DNA of 54,012 bases from Myxococcales bacterium. Its GTDB lineage: Bacteria > Myxococcota_A > Polyangia > Polyangiales > Polyangiaceae. A program made the translations under genes and the position numbers. Below, one piece after another: positions 33,964 to 43,584 of the stretch. Position 1 is the first letter of the stretch, and every line of letters begins with the position of its first letter. The notes under the pieces were generated by a model, which worked only from the letters and a program-made list of their open reading frames with translations, was not told the origin of the DNA and made no database searches. Where the stretch lies: contig JAAFHV010000025.1 of NCBI GenBank assembly GCA_013297655.1, positions 2,712 to 56,723 of the forward strand, read 5' to 3'.

Positions 33964-35358
33964 ATGCGCGTATCACGCTCTTCGTTCGTCGCGGCGCTGC
34001 CGTTGGTCTTGCTTGCGTGCTCATCTCCGTCCGGCTCGACGCCTCCCACCGGCGACGGTGGACCTCCTCCGGAAGGGGGTGTCGTCACCAACCCCGACGG
34101 GGGAGCCCCCGGCCTCGACGCGAGCATCGACGCCGCGCCGATCCCGGTCGGACCAGGGGGCAAGCTCGACACCGCGTTCGGCACGAACGGCATCGCCAAG
34201 ATGCAACCTCAGTCGTTCGACTTCACTCCGACGACCGGGCTCGTCCTCCGCGATGACCGCATCCTCACGATCGGGAGCGGCAAGGACGCGATCGCGAAGG
34301 CCGACGTCGTCATCGGGCGCTTCACCGCCGAGGGCAAGGATGACGCGCCGATGGGGAGCAACGCTTCCGTGAAGTATACACGTACTGGCGCCTACGACGT
34401 CGTCCCGGTCGGAGCGATCGAGCTCGCCGATGGTCGGGTCGCATACTACGGGCAAGCGTCGTCCGGCACGAACGGCGGGGTGAAAAACGGGTTCCTCGAG
34501 CTTCACCGGCCCGCCGACGGCGCGTGCGACGGGTTCCGGAACAGCCTCTGCTGGGCGATCCCGAACCCGACGTACCTCGAGTACTCGCCTTCCGGCCTCG
34601 GCGCGGTCCACCCCACCGCGGCGGGCGATTTCCTCGTCGGCGGCCTCGTGAGCCCGAGCGCTTCCAACTTCGCGTTGATGAAGCTCGGCGCTGGCGGCTT
34701 CGAGGACACCACCTTCGGCGAGCCTCCCGCCGGCATCGGCTTCACCGCGACCGACCTCGGCGGCAACGACGGCATCTCGCTGCTCGACGTCGACGCCCAG
34801 GGCCGCATCGTCGCGTACGGCGGAACGAGCAACCCGAGCAAGCCGGGGGTCGCGATGGCGCGTTACTCGGCGAGCGGCGTGCTCGACACGACCTTCGGCG
34901 ACAACGGCAAGGCGCTCCTCGGGGTACCCTCCGAGCGCTTCGTGCGTCTCGCGAATGGCAACGTGCTCGGAGCCTTCCGCGACAGCGCCACCCGCGGCAC
35001 CGGCTTCGTCCGGATCACACCCGGAGGCACCCTCGACGCGACCTTTGGAACGAACGGGGTCGTGATGGCGACCGGTCCCGCCGCGAGCCGACTCGTCACC
35101 GCCCTCGTCGTGCAGGCGAACGGCACGATCCTCGTCGGCTACGACGACTTCACCGTCGGTCGCTTCAGCGCCACCGGCGTCGCAGACACCACGTTCGGTG
35201 CGGCCGGTTTCGTCACGATCCCCGCCGCCGATCTGGGGCCGGATGCCGGGCTCTATGCGCTCGGCGTGCAATCGACGGGGAAGATCGTCGCGATGGGCGG
35301 GCAACGGAAGACCGGAAACATGGATCGTTACATGCTCGTCGCGCGCTTGCTCCCGTGA
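33964..35358 (+). CDS. delta-60 repeat lipoprotein
   Basis: 464 residues. Signal peptide with lipidation Cys (LVLLACSSP) and a Gly/Pro/Asp linker. The body has several delta-60 repeats, marked by LDTTFGxNG and its variants (LDTAFGTNGIA, LDTTFGDNGKA, LDATFGTNGVV, ADTTFGAAGFV), which fold as a beta-propeller-like surface domain. Function of such proteins is unknown; they are frequent in myxobacteria. The ATG at 33964 is preceded at six bases by GGGAGG, which decides the start. It lies about 110 bp after the split LuxR gene. Confidence 0.9.
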   Translation: MRVSRSSFVAALPLVLLACSSPSGSTPPTGDGGPPPEGGVVTNPDGGAPGLDASIDAAPIPVGPGGKLDTAFGTNGIAKMQPQSFDFTPTTGLVLRDDRILTIGSGKDAIAKADVVIGRFTAEGKDDAPMGSNASVKYTRTGAYDVVPVGAIELADGRVAYYGQASSGTNGGVKNGFLELHRPADGACDGFRNSLCWAIPNPTYLEYSPSGLGAVHPTAAGDFLVGGLVSPSASNFALMKLGAGGFEDTTFGEPPAGIGFTATDLGGNDGISLLDVDAQGRIVAYGGTSNPSKPGVAMARYSASGVLDTTFGDNGKALLGVPSERFVRLANGNVLGAFRDSATRGTGFVRITPGGTLDATFGTNGVVMATGPAASRLVTALVVQANGTILVGYDDFTVGRFSATGVADTTFGAAGFVTIPAADLGPDAGLYALGVQSTGKIVAMGGQRKTGNMDRYMLVARLLP

Positions 35359-35395
35359 GCGACGGGATGCAAAGACGCGCCTGACGGATTTGAAT

Positions 35396-35426
35396 CGCCG
35401 CGAAAGGCTTAGCGTTTTTCGCGGCG
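35396..35426. terminator. 10-bp stem-loop at a convergent gene junction, possible terminator
   Basis: CGCCGCGAAA (35396-35405) and TTTCGCGGCG (35417-35426) form a perfect 10-bp stem with an 11-base loop. It lies between the delta-60 gene (+) and the Cys-rich lipoprotein gene (-), overlapping the stop of the latter. There is no clear T tract, so termination is uncertain; part of the palindrome simply encodes RREKR. Confidence 0.35.
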
Positions 35427-36104
35427 GAGCATTTTCGCCACCTCGCCGCACATGGGCGCGGGGCTCACGTCTTCTTTGCCGACGCAGGCGTCGACCACGC
35501 TCGACGCGAGGCAGCTCCCGAGCTGGGCCATCGGGCGCTCGGCGCCGTTCTTCGCGCAGGCGAGGGCACCGAAGCAGTCACGGGTGCCGGAGAAACACGC
35601 CGCCACGATCGACTGCTCGGTGAGCTTCCAGGGCGTGAAGCGCTGGAGCACCGAGTCGCACAACGTCTCGCCGTCTTTGCCAGGGCAGGCGTTGAGGCAC
35701 ATCGCTCGCGCGTCGGTGATCGCGCGGCTCTTCGGAGAGATACGCGCGACCTCGAGCTTGCAGTCGGCCCCGCAGGTCGCGCGGGTGCGGCAGATCATGT
35801 AGCGATCGACCGCCTCTTTTTCCCAGAGCTCTTCGAGGCACGCGCGCTCTCCGAGGCACACCTTCGCGAGCACGTCGGCGTTGGCGGGGTTGAGCCCATC
35901 GCAGCCTTTTTCATGCTCTTTTCGCGCATTGCACGCGTCGGCGTCGGTGAGCGCGGCGCCCGTCAGCGAGAGCGGCGGGCGCTTCGGGGCCTCCGGCGCG
36001 GGCGGCTCGCCTCCACAGCCGAGCGCCATCGCCGACACCCCCGCGAAGAGGGTGACGACGAAGGTGCGGACGTGGACGCGAACGCGAACGCGTGTGGGGT
36101 TCAT
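35409..36104 (-). CDS. Cys-rich exported lipoprotein
   Basis: 231 residues. Signal peptide and lipidation Cys ([12 protein letters not shown]), then a Pro-rich linker and a helical domain with about 15 Cys arranged in pairs ([42 protein letters not shown]). This spacing suggests disulphide-linked helical hairpins. No known function. Its ATG overlaps the pckG stop by 4 bp (ATGA), so it is translationally coupled to a central-metabolism enzyme, an odd pairing. Confidence 0.82.
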   Translation of the reverse strand: MNPTRVRVRVHVRTFVVTLFAGVSAMALGCGGEPPAPEAPKRPPLSLTGAALTDADACNARKEHEKGCDGLNPANADVLAKVCLGERACLEELWEKEAVDRYMICRTRATCGADCKLEVARISPKSRAITDARAMCLNACPGKDGETLCDSVLQRFTPWKLTEQSIVAACFSGTRDCFGALACAKNGAERPMAQLGSCLASSVVDACVGKEDVSPAPMCGEVAKMLRREKR

Positions 36105-37891
36105 CCCGCGGCTTCGACCGCTTCGATGCGGGCGAGGAGCAGATCGCGGTTGAGCTTGAGCGCCTTCGGCATCGTGTCGCCGATGGTGCCGAAGAACTCG
36201 TCGAGGGAGGTGAGCTCGTTCTTCCACTCGGCCAAGTCGATGTTCGTCGCTTCGTCGACTTGCTCGCTCGGGATGTTGAGGCCGGAGAGGTCGAGATCGC
36301 CCGCCCTCGGGACCCAGCCGAAGAGCGTCTCTTGGCCGCCGACGCGGAGGCGCGCACGATCGACGATCCACTTGAGAACACGCATGTTTTCGCCGAAGCC
36401 GGGCCAGAGGAACTTGCCGTCTTTGCTCTTCCGGAACCAGTTGACCAAGAAGATCTTGGGCGGGTTCGTTATCTTCGACTGCATCGAGAGCCAGTGCTGG
36501 AAGTACTCGCCCATGTTGTAGCCGCAGAAGGGCAGCATCGCGAACGGGTCGCGGCGCACGACGCCGACCTTGCCCGTCGCCGCCGCGGTGGTCTCCGAGC
36601 CGAGGGTGGAGCCGAAGAACACGCCATTCAGCCAGTTGAAGGCCTGCATGACGAGCGGCACCGTGGTCGCGCGGCGCCCGCCGAAGATGATCGCCGAGAT
36701 CGGCACCCCGGCCGGGTCGTCGTAGAACTTCGAGAGGGCGGGGTTGTTCTGCGCCGGCGCGGTGAAGCGCGAGTTCGGGTGCGCCGCTTTTTCGGTCGAC
36801 TTGGAGCTCCAAGGCTGGCCTTTCCAGTCGATGAGCTCGGGCGGGATCGGGCCGTCTTTGCCCTCCCACCACACGTCGCCGTCGGGGGTCTTCGCGACGT
36901 TCGTGAAGATGGTGTCACGCGACACGGTGGTGACCGCGTTCGGGTTCGACTCGTTGCTCGTTCCGGGGGCGACGCCGAAGTAGCCGAACTCCGGGTTCAC
37001 CGCGAAGAGGCGTCCGTCCTCGCCGACGCGCATCCACGCGATGTCGTCGCCGACGGTCCAGATCTTCCAGCCCTTGAAGCGCTTGGGCGGGATCATCATC
37101 GCGAAGTTGGTCTTGCCGCACGCGCTCGGGAACGCGGCCGCGACGTAGGTCATCTCGCCTTCGGGGCTCTCGACGCCGAGGATGAGCATGTGCTCCGCGA
37201 GCCAGCCTTCCTTCTTGCCGAGGTAGCTGCCGATGCGGAGGGCGAGGCACTTCTTGCCGAGCAGCACGTTGCCGCCGTAGCCCGAGCCCACGCTCCAGAT
37301 CGTGTTGTCCTGCGGGAAGTGACAGATGAAGCGCCGCTCCGGGTTCACGTCGAGCGTGCAGTGGAGGCCGCGGTTGAAGTCGTTCGACGCGCCGAGCATG
37401 TCGAGCGCCGCTTTCCCCATCCGCGTCATGATGCGCATGTTGAGTGCAACATACACGCTGTCGGTGAGCTCGACGCCGACCTTGCTCATCGGCGAGCCGA
37501 GCGGGCCCATGACGTACGGGATGACGTACATGGTGCGGCCCTTCATCGAGCCGTCGAAGAGCTTGCCGAGCTTGTCGTAGGCGTCTTTCGGCGCCATCCA
37601 GTTGTTGGTCGGGCCCGCTTCTTCCTTCGTCGGGGTGCAGATGAAGGTGAGGTGCTCGACGCGCGCGACGTCGTTCGGGTTCGAACGATGAAGGAAACAG
37701 CCGGGGAGCTTCTCTGCGTTGAGGGGCTCCAAGATGCCCTCCTTCACGGAGAGCTCGGTGAACCTCTGCTTCTCGGCCTCCGTGCCGTCGCACCACACGA
37801 TGTGGTCGGGCTTCGTGAGCTGGGCCATTTCGGTGACCCATGAAAGGAGGTGTTGGTTCGTGGAGGGCGGGGCGCTGGGAGAGGAAGTCAT
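36101..37891 (-). CDS. pckG: phosphoenolpyruvate carboxykinase (GTP)
   Basis: 596 residues, the usual length of GTP-type PEPCK. It converts oxaloacetate and GTP to PEP, GDP and CO2 in gluconeogenesis. The P-loop ACGKTN (257-262) contains the hyper-reactive Cys258. The second nucleotide/metal motif is GDDIAWM (281-287). [12 protein letters not shown] and [11 protein letters not shown] are further PEPCK marks. The ATG at 37891 is preceded by GGGAGAG, eight bases upstream. The downstream lipoprotein overlaps by 4 bp. Confidence 0.97.
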   Translation of the reverse strand: MTSSPSAPPSTNQHLLSWVTEMAQLTKPDHIVWCDGTEAEKQRFTELSVKEGILEPLNAEKLPGCFLHRSNPNDVARVEHLTFICTPTKEEAGPTNNWMAPKDAYDKLGKLFDGSMKGRTMYVIPYVMGPLGSPMSKVGVELTDSVYVALNMRIMTRMGKAALDMLGASNDFNRGLHCTLDVNPERRFICHFPQDNTIWSVGSGYGGNVLLGKKCLALRIGSYLGKKEGWLAEHMLILGVESPEGEMTYVAAAFPSACGKTNFAMMIPPKRFKGWKIWTVGDDIAWMRVGEDGRLFAVNPEFGYFGVAPGTSNESNPNAVTTVSRDTIFTNVAKTPDGDVWWEGKDGPIPPELIDWKGQPWSSKSTEKAAHPNSRFTAPAQNNPALSKFYDDPAGVPISAIIFGGRRATTVPLVMQAFNWLNGVFFGSTLGSETTAAATGKVGVVRRDPFAMLPFCGYNMGEYFQHWLSMQSKITNPPKIFLVNWFRKSKDGKFLWPGFGENMRVLKWIVDRARLRVGGQETLFGWVPRAGDLDLSGLNIPSEQVDEATNIDLAEWKNELTSLDEFFGTIGDTMPKALKLNRDLLLARIEAVEAAG

Positions 37892-38094
37892 GGCGAGGCT
37901 CTCCCGCATATCCCAGAACGGCGCCCGCCGCACCCCGCCGCGACACCCTTTTCGTCGATTCGAGGGGCGCTCGTTTCGGCACGTCGTTCGCACGGCGGCT
38001 TCCGCGCCTTCCACACACGCCCGGCATGACAGATGCGTTCGAACGGTGCATCTTTGAGGAAGCCAATGGCCCGCTCCGGCATGTGTCCCACGCA

Positions 38095-38128
38095 AACGAT
38101 GCGTACCCTCCGCGAACGATGCGTACCC
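38095..38128 (+). repeat. tandem duplication of 14 bp across a start region
   Basis: AACGATGCGTACCC occurs at 38095-38108 and again at 38115-38128, a 20-bp period. Each copy contains an ATG, in different frames. The first (38099) opens the lipoprotein gene. Confidence 0.75.
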
Positions 38129-38887
38129 GCAACTCTTCCCTGCGTTGCGAGGCTCGCGGCGGTCCTCGCGTCGTTCACGGCCCTGACGACCCTCGTGTCG
38201 CTCACGGGGTGCAGCGGTCCGCCGCCCACACCGAAGGTTCAGGTGGCCGCCGCTGCTCCGCCACGCGACGACGGCGGCGCCGCGAAGGGTGGCACCGGGG
38301 GAGACGAGCACGCGGCAGCGCTCGAGCAGCTCCTCGCCGCTCCTATCGTTACGACCCAGCGCGATCGTCAGCAATCGATCCGGGTCCCGCTCCCTGACGC
38401 AAAATCCTGGGTCCGCGTGAAGTTTTGGAGCGTGCCGAGCCTCGTCGGCTTTCGCTACGGCAAGCAGCACCACGCCGTGGTTGGCGCGTTCGTCACCCAC
38501 GTCGACGACAACACCGTGCCTGGCGCGTGCACCAAGTCGTTCGAGGCCTGGGCCAACCCGTGGATGGAGGCCTTCGAGGTGGAGCTCTCGCGTGAGCCCC
38601 CGGTCGCCATCGGCTGGCGTCCGTCGATCGAGCCCACCGCGCCGGCGGCGATCGTCGAGATCGAGTCCGTGTTCGCAAAGACGGCCACCTTGCTCGCGCG
38701 CGACAGCTACGCAGGAGCGTACGGCGCGTACCCGGTCTGGGGGAAGACCACGTGCCTCATCGTCGGCTTCGCGGCCCCGTCCCGCGGGGAAGACGCGCGC
38801 GCCAAGGCCGTGCGCGACAGGTTCGTGAAGGAGATCTTCTCCAAGGTCGAGATCCTCTCCGCGACGGAGCCCAAAGAGCGTTACTGA
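38099..38887 (+). CDS. hypothetical lipoprotein
   Basis: 262 residues from the ATG at 38099. A basic start is followed by a hydrophobic stretch and a lipidation Cys (SLTGCSGPP). The mature part is a compact alpha/beta domain with [22 protein letters not shown], a central acidic segment and a helical C-terminus. No family is recognised. Upstream in-frame ATGs exist (38033, 38066, 38081), so the start is tentative. Divergent from pckG, with a 207-bp gap. Confidence 0.65.
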   Translation: MRTLRERCVPATLPCVARLAAVLASFTALTTLVSLTGCSGPPPTPKVQVAAAAPPRDDGGAAKGGTGGDEHAAALEQLLAAPIVTTQRDRQQSIRVPLPDAKSWVRVKFWSVPSLVGFRYGKQHHAVVGAFVTHVDDNTVPGACTKSFEAWANPWMEAFEVELSREPPVAIGWRPSIEPTAPAAIVEIESVFAKTATLLARDSYAGAYGAYPVWGKTTCLIVGFAAPSRGEDARAKAVRDRFVKEIFSKVEILSATEPKERY

Positions 38888-39170
38888 GGCTCGGCCCGCG
38901 CGGGACGACGCTCGCGTCGCGAGATGGCACGAGGCCTCGCGGCTGAGCGGCTGCTGGAGCGGTCCGCGTTGGCTCGCGCGGCGTGCATAGCGTGGCGGGC
39001 GCTCGTCGTCGGCGACGTGAACAGCAGATGACAGTGGGCGCGTTCGGGGTGCCCGCTCCCGAGCCCGTGCGTCCAGCGCGCGTGGAAAAAGACGTGATCT
39101 GCGCGCGCGCGCATCGCTGAGCATGCAGCTTGCTATCCGGTCGACTGGTTGAACCATTCAAGGAGAAGCC

Positions 39171-40805
39171 ATGATCGATTCGGAGCGTGTGCGACGTCGT
39201 CGCATCGTCGCGCTAGGGGTGAGCGTCGCGCTCGCGGGGACCTTCTCGGGCGCGCACGCACAGCCGGCGGGGGTGTCGCGTCAGGTGGCGTCGGAGTTGC
39301 GTGAAGGCACCGTCGTCGCGATCGACGCCGGAGAGCTCGTGATCGATCTCGGGCTCACGAAGGGCGTGAAGGCTGGTGACAAGGTCGAGCTCTGGCGTCC
39401 GATCCGCGTGCGGCATCCCGTGACGGGCGCGATGCTCAACGAGCGCTTCCGGATCGGCACGCTCCGCCTCGTGCAGGCGCGCGGTTCGCTCTCCCTCGCC
39501 GCGGTCGAAGGTGCCCCGACCCGGCCCCCCGCGACGGGAGACTACGTGGTCGCCGAGTCCGCGGTCCCGGTCGTCGTCGCGCCGGAGCCCACCAAGGCGG
39601 TCGGCGCGGCGACCTCTCCAGGGACCGCGTCGCCCGCGCTCGCGAACGAAACCAAGGTCGTCACGGTACCTACCGATCCGGAGGCGGAGGCGCTCTCCAC
39701 CCTGATGAAGCACCTCGGAGGCGCGCCTCCCGCGAGCCGCGCGCGCGCGTATTTGACCTTCGTTTCACTCCACCCGGACAGCCCGTACGCGGCCGTGCTC
39801 CGTCAGGAGGCGCACGATCTCACGACCGAGCGCGCGCCGTCGGCCGCTCCCCCCGAGCTCCGCGGCTCTCTCCCTCGCTTCTCGCGCGCCCGGGCCGGAG
39901 TGGCACAAGCGTACGCGCTCGAGCTCGATCCGCGGTTCGTCGGCGCCGTGATTCACGCGCGGCGAAAGGGCACCCCTGCGTACCGATCGATCGCGATGGG
40001 CAGCTTCGGAGAGCGTTACTTCGCGGCCACCCTGCCGGGGGACACGCTCGCCGATCCTGGCCTCGAGTACTTCGTGGAGGGGGTCCTCGCGAACGGGACC
40101 ACGGTCGCGCTCGTGGGCTCCGCGCAAGAGCCGCGCGACGTCGAGGTCGAGACGCCCGAGACGAGCGTGCGCGAGCCGGGCCAGGTCGCGCAGGTGGGGC
40201 TCATGACCGAGATCGCGTCGTTCAACGTGAAAAAAGCGAACGACTATGTGTTCCAGACCGAGGGCACCGTCGGCTGGCGTTTGCACGACGAGGGCATTCG
40301 CGCGATCCGCTCGGGCTTCGGCGTGCTGCGCGGCGAGGGCGGAAGTCTGCGCGATCTCGACGAGCTCGGGCTCGCGCCGACGAGCGTGGGCCTCACGTAC
40401 GGCTACCTCGAAGCCGAGGTCGCGTTCACCCCGCGACTCTCGATCATCGGCCGGCCGATCGTCGCGCTCCGCGACGGCGGCGTAACGGGCGGGGCGCAAG
40501 GCTTCGTCCGCTTCGGGAGCGACCTCGGGACGAACCTTTCCATCGGCGGCGAGGTGCTCGGCACGGTGGGGCAGCGCGGGATCGTGCAGCTCGAATGGAA
40601 GACGATCCCACGCGTGCCGATCGTCCTTCGAACCGAGGTCACGAACCAACCCTCGAGCTCCCCCGACTACGGCGCGCGCGCGATCGCGCAGGTCGGCTAC
40701 CAGCTCGTGCGCGATTTCACGGTCGCCGCGCGTGTCTCGTACCAGGGCAGGACGATCAACCACGCCGGTCCAGGGGCCGGCCTCGCGGTGGGGTACCAAT
40801 GGTGA
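39171..40805 (+). CDS. exported barrel-like protein with FlgT-like N-terminal domain
   Basis: 544 residues. Signal peptide (RRRIVALGVSVALAGTFSGA, then HAQPA). An N-terminal beta domain (about 45-130) with GTVVAIDAGELVIDLGLTKGV and AGDKVELWRPIRV resembles the FlgT C-terminal / SH3-like fold. A linker and TPR-like segment follow, and a C-terminal region (about 340-544) of alternating hydrophobic strands ends in an aromatic residue (GLAVGYQW), as outer-membrane barrels do. AAGGAGAA lies close upstream of the ATG. The stop overlaps the next gene, so the two are coupled. Function unknown. Confidence 0.82.
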   Translation: MIDSERVRRRRIVALGVSVALAGTFSGAHAQPAGVSRQVASELREGTVVAIDAGELVIDLGLTKGVKAGDKVELWRPIRVRHPVTGAMLNERFRIGTLRLVQARGSLSLAAVEGAPTRPPATGDYVVAESAVPVVVAPEPTKAVGAATSPGTASPALANETKVVTVPTDPEAEALSTLMKHLGGAPPASRARAYLTFVSLHPDSPYAAVLRQEAHDLTTERAPSAAPPELRGSLPRFSRARAGVAQAYALELDPRFVGAVIHARRKGTPAYRSIAMGSFGERYFAATLPGDTLADPGLEYFVEGVLANGTTVALVGSAQEPRDVEVETPETSVREPGQVAQVGLMTEIASFNVKKANDYVFQTEGTVGWRLHDEGIRAIRSGFGVLRGEGGSLRDLDELGLAPTSVGLTYGYLEAEVAFTPRLSIIGRPIVALRDGGVTGGAQGFVRFGSDLGTNLSIGGEVLGTVGQRGIVQLEWKTIPRVPIVLRTEVTNQPSSSPDYGARAIAQVGYQLVRDFTVAARVSYQGRTINHAGPGAGLAVGYQW

Positions 40806-42007
40806 ACCTGAGACGTCACGCGATGCTCGCCTTCGGAGCGCTCGCTCTCCTCGCCTCCACGAACGCGCGCGCGGACGAGCCGACGAACCTCGTCGCGCCG
40901 ACGAACCTCGTCGCGCCGGCGTCGCCGAAGGAGCCGAGCGCCGTCGTCGCCGCGCCGGACGGGCAGACGGAGGGCGATCGTAAGCGGCCGGAACCAAAAG
41001 AAAAACCCGCCGTTCATCACGCCCCGGTGCTGACCGCGGCGATGGCGGAGGATCTCGTCATCGAGGCGACCCTCGATCGGCCGCACAAGCTCCGCCGCGC
41101 CGTCGTCGTGTTCCGCGGGGGTGGCACCCATGGTGAGGTCACCCTCGCGCGTTCCTCGTCCTCGGCCGACGGCTACGTCGCGGTGATCCCGGCGGCGGCC
41201 GTCCGTGGGCGCCTCGCGTACGCGATCGAGCTCGAGACCACGGACGGCGAGGTCCTGCCCGCGTTCGCTACTCGCGCGACACCCTACGAGGTCACCGTGC
41301 TCGACGACGTCCGCGATCGACGCGAGGCTGCGCTGCTCGAGCGGCTCGGTGGCCGTCGCTCCGTGGTGGAGACCTCGACCGAGTACGCGAGCTTCGGCGG
41401 CGCGCGCGTCACGCTCCCCGGTCAGGGCGGCGCGCCGGAGCGCACGATCGACGTAAAGGACCAGTTCTACCGGTTCGAGGGAAGCTACACGTATCGGCTG
41501 CTCGGGCTCGTGTCGGAGCTCGGCATTCGCGCCGGCGCGGTGCGCGGTGTCTCCGCCGTGCGCGGCGAGACCGATCCGTCGAAGTACGAGGTCGGCTTGA
41601 ACTACGGAGCGCCTCGGATCCGCGTGTCCGCGACGAACTGGCTCCATTTCGACGCCGAGCTGCTCACGAGCGTCACCGAGGTCGGCTTCGCGGTCGGCGG
41701 CGGCGGCGCGGTGCTCATCGGCGATCCCTACGGCTCGAAGATCGTGTTCGGAGCAGAAGGGATCGAGGTGTTCGGCGCGCGCGGGTACACCCGCCTCGAC
41801 GTGGTCGCGCACAAGCGTGTGCTCGTCTCGCCGATGGTGGAGGTGACCGGCATGCCGCACGCCGAGACGGTGGGTGTGCGGCTCCTCGGCGAGGGTCGCT
41901 TCGACCTCGGGCGCGGCTTCGGCATGTCGCTTCGTGGTGGTTACCAAGCGCGAACGTTCGACCGCGGTGGACCCACGCTCGGAGCGGGCGTGGCCTACGC
42001 GTTCTGA
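40799..42007 (+). CDS. exported barrel-like protein, paralogue of the upstream gene
   Basis: 402 residues. Signal peptide (LRRHAMLAFGALALLASTNA, then RADEP). An 18-bp tandem repeat encodes PTNLVAPTNLVAP. The middle resembles the region of the upstream protein that follows its linker. The C-terminal strands (FGMSLRGGYQARTFDRGG, LGAGVAYAF) match those of its neighbour (ARVSYQGRTINHAGP, LAVGYQW), so the two are probably paralogues. Ends in Phe, fitting an outer-membrane barrel. ATG at 40799 overlaps the previous stop by 7 bp; GTG at 40802 is also possible. Confidence 0.8.
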   Translation: MVNLRRHAMLAFGALALLASTNARADEPTNLVAPTNLVAPASPKEPSAVVAAPDGQTEGDRKRPEPKEKPAVHHAPVLTAAMAEDLVIEATLDRPHKLRRAVVVFRGGGTHGEVTLARSSSSADGYVAVIPAAAVRGRLAYAIELETTDGEVLPAFATRATPYEVTVLDDVRDRREAALLERLGGRRSVVETSTEYASFGGARVTLPGQGGAPERTIDVKDQFYRFEGSYTYRLLGLVSELGIRAGAVRGVSAVRGETDPSKYEVGLNYGAPRIRVSATNWLHFDAELLTSVTEVGFAVGGGGAVLIGDPYGSKIVFGAEGIEVFGARGYTRLDVVAHKRVLVSPMVEVTGMPHAETVGVRLLGEGRFDLGRGFGMSLRGGYQARTFDRGGPTLGAGVAYAF

Positions 42008-42043
42008 GCGCGCGAACGCGACGAGGACGGGGCGAAGCGAGGC

Positions 42044-42793
42044 TTACTTCGTGGGGCTCACGCAGCCGTCGATCGTCGCGAAGTAGTCGGTCATCAGCTC
42101 TTGGTTGAACTGGTGGCCGAGACCCGCGTAGGTCTTGATCGTCGCGTCGGCGCCGTTCCGCGCGAAGCTCTCCACCGTCGCGGTGCCCCATTTGGAGGCG
42201 ATCACGGTGTCGGCTTCGCCGTGGAACGCGCGCGTCTTCGCGGCCTTCTGCTTCTCTCCGGGGAGGAGGGGGCCCGGGAGCGAGCCGGCAATCGGGATCG
42301 CGCACACGACCTCGTTCGCGTACTTCGAGGCGAAGCCGTACGAGAGGATCGCGCCCTGCGAGAACCCGGTGACGACGTACTTCTTGCCGCCCACCGCCGC
42401 CGCGACCGACTTGTGGAGCTTCTCGAGCGCTTCGCCCACGCTCGCACCCAGCTCCGCGTCGGTCATGCCCTCTTTCAGCGCGAACCACGAGAAGCCGTCC
42501 CCGAACGGGGTGTACCCGCGCGCGGTGAGCACGTGCACCTTGCCGCCGTAACGCTTGTAGAGTGCACTGAACGCGGCGGGCGTGTCGCCGCGGCCGTGGA
42601 TCGCGACGACGATCGGCGCGTTGTCCGGCGCGTCGTTCGTGAAGGTCTCGATCATCTCGGTGCCTTCGACGGTGAACGTGCGCGACTCGGGGCGTGGCGC
42701 TTTTTTCGGCTCTTCGGTCTCGCTCGCGGGCTGGGTGCGGCAGCCGGTGATGACGAAGAGGGTGGCGCAGGCGAGGGCAGCGAGGCGCTTCAT
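42044..42793 (-). CDS. phospholipase/carboxylesterase-family lipoprotein, third of three
   Basis: 249 residues. Signal peptide with lipidation Cys18 (VITGCRT). Alpha/beta hydrolase with HGRGDTP (66-72), nucleophile Ser145 in GFSQG, Asp195 (HGEADTV) and His227 (GLGHQF). It should hydrolyse an ester in the periplasm. It is paralogous to the gene just upstream (HGRSDTP, GFSQGG). Last in an operon of three lipoprotein hydrolases, each overlapping by 4 bp. Substrate unknown. Confidence 0.87.
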   Translation of the reverse strand: MKRLAALACATLFVITGCRTQPASETEEPKKAPRPESRTFTVEGTEMIETFTNDAPDNAPIVVAIHGRGDTPAAFSALYKRYGGKVHVLTARGYTPFGDGFSWFALKEGMTDAELGASVGEALEKLHKSVAAAVGGKKYVVTGFSQGAILSYGFASKYANEVVCAIPIAGSLPGPLLPGEKQKAAKTRAFHGEADTVIASKWGTATVESFARNGADATIKTYAGLGHQFNQELMTDYFATIDGCVSPTK

Positions 42794-43584
42794 GGGCGCG
42801 AGGGTAGCGCGTGTGCGTCCTTCGTGAGCGTTTCCAGACACGTATCGAGCGCGACGTAGAAGTCTCCCCGCTCCTTCGCGGTCGTCGTGTGGGCGACCCC
42901 CGGATACTCCACGAGGCGCGCCGTTCCTCCTGCGGCTACGAACGCGGCCACCGTCTCGCGGTCGTGCGCGATCGCCACCCGACCGTCGTCGACCCCGTGG
43001 AACGCGAAGATCGGGGGAAGCACCGCCGGCGCTCGCGGGCGCATCGGCGCGGGCAACATGCCGGCGATCGGAAGCGCGCAGGCGACCTCGTCGGGATACT
43101 TCGCGGCGAAAGCGAACGCGAGGAAGCCGCCTTGCGAGAAGCCCACGATCGCATAGCGCCGGCCCTTGGCGATCTTCGTCACGCGCTCGTGAAGAGCGTC
43201 GCGCGCGGCGGTGAGCCCCTTCGTGACGGCCTCGGCGCTCGACGTGGCCCCGAGGTCGAACCACGAGAAGCCCTCGCCGTACGTGGCCGTACCGCGGGGG
43301 AACACGATCGTGGCGCGGGTGCGGTACTGGTCGAACGTGTCGGAGAAGCTCTCCGGCGTGTCGCTCCTCCCGTGGACCGCAAAAACGAGCGGTGAGGACG
43401 TCGCTCCGGAGTCGACGAGCGCGGCGTTCTCGAGCACGAGCGCCCCGACGTCGTCGCGATGGGTGAGGGATGCACGCTTCTCCTTGCTCGTCCCGTCGCC
43501 GCCCCCGCGGCCACAAGACGAGCCGCACGCCGAGCACGCGAACGCGAACGCGAACGCAGCCAGCGCCCCCGCGCGTAGCGTCAT
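42790..43584 (-). CDS. phospholipase/carboxylesterase-family lipoprotein, second of three
   Basis: 264 residues. Signal peptide with a lipidation Cys (Cys20 or Cys17; FACSACG). Hydrolase core HGRSDTP (71-77), nucleophile Ser150 (VGFSQGG), Asp199 or Asp200 (HGVDDG), His232 (GVAHTTT). It is paralogous to the downstream gene, sharing GFSWF near residue 105. ATG overlaps the upstream stop by 4 bp, and the stop overlaps the downstream start by 4 bp. Middle gene of the hydrolase operon. Confidence 0.87.
   Translation of the reverse strand: MTLRAGALAAFAFAFACSACGSSCGRGGGDGTSKEKRASLTHRDDVGALVLENAALVDSGATSSPLVFAVHGRSDTPESFSDTFDQYRTRATIVFPRGTATYGEGFSWFDLGATSSAEAVTKGLTAARDALHERVTKIAKGRRYAIVGFSQGGFLAFAFAAKYPDEVACALPIAGMLPAPMRPRAPAVLPPIFAFHGVDDGRVAIAHDRETVAAFVAAGGTARLVEYPGVAHTTTAKERGDFYVALDTCLETLTKDAHALPSRP

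Noticed and set aside
40856-40925. 18-bp tandem repeat in the second barrel-like gene as a phase-variation site
   Set aside because: Only two copies and a multiple of three, so it cannot shift the frame.
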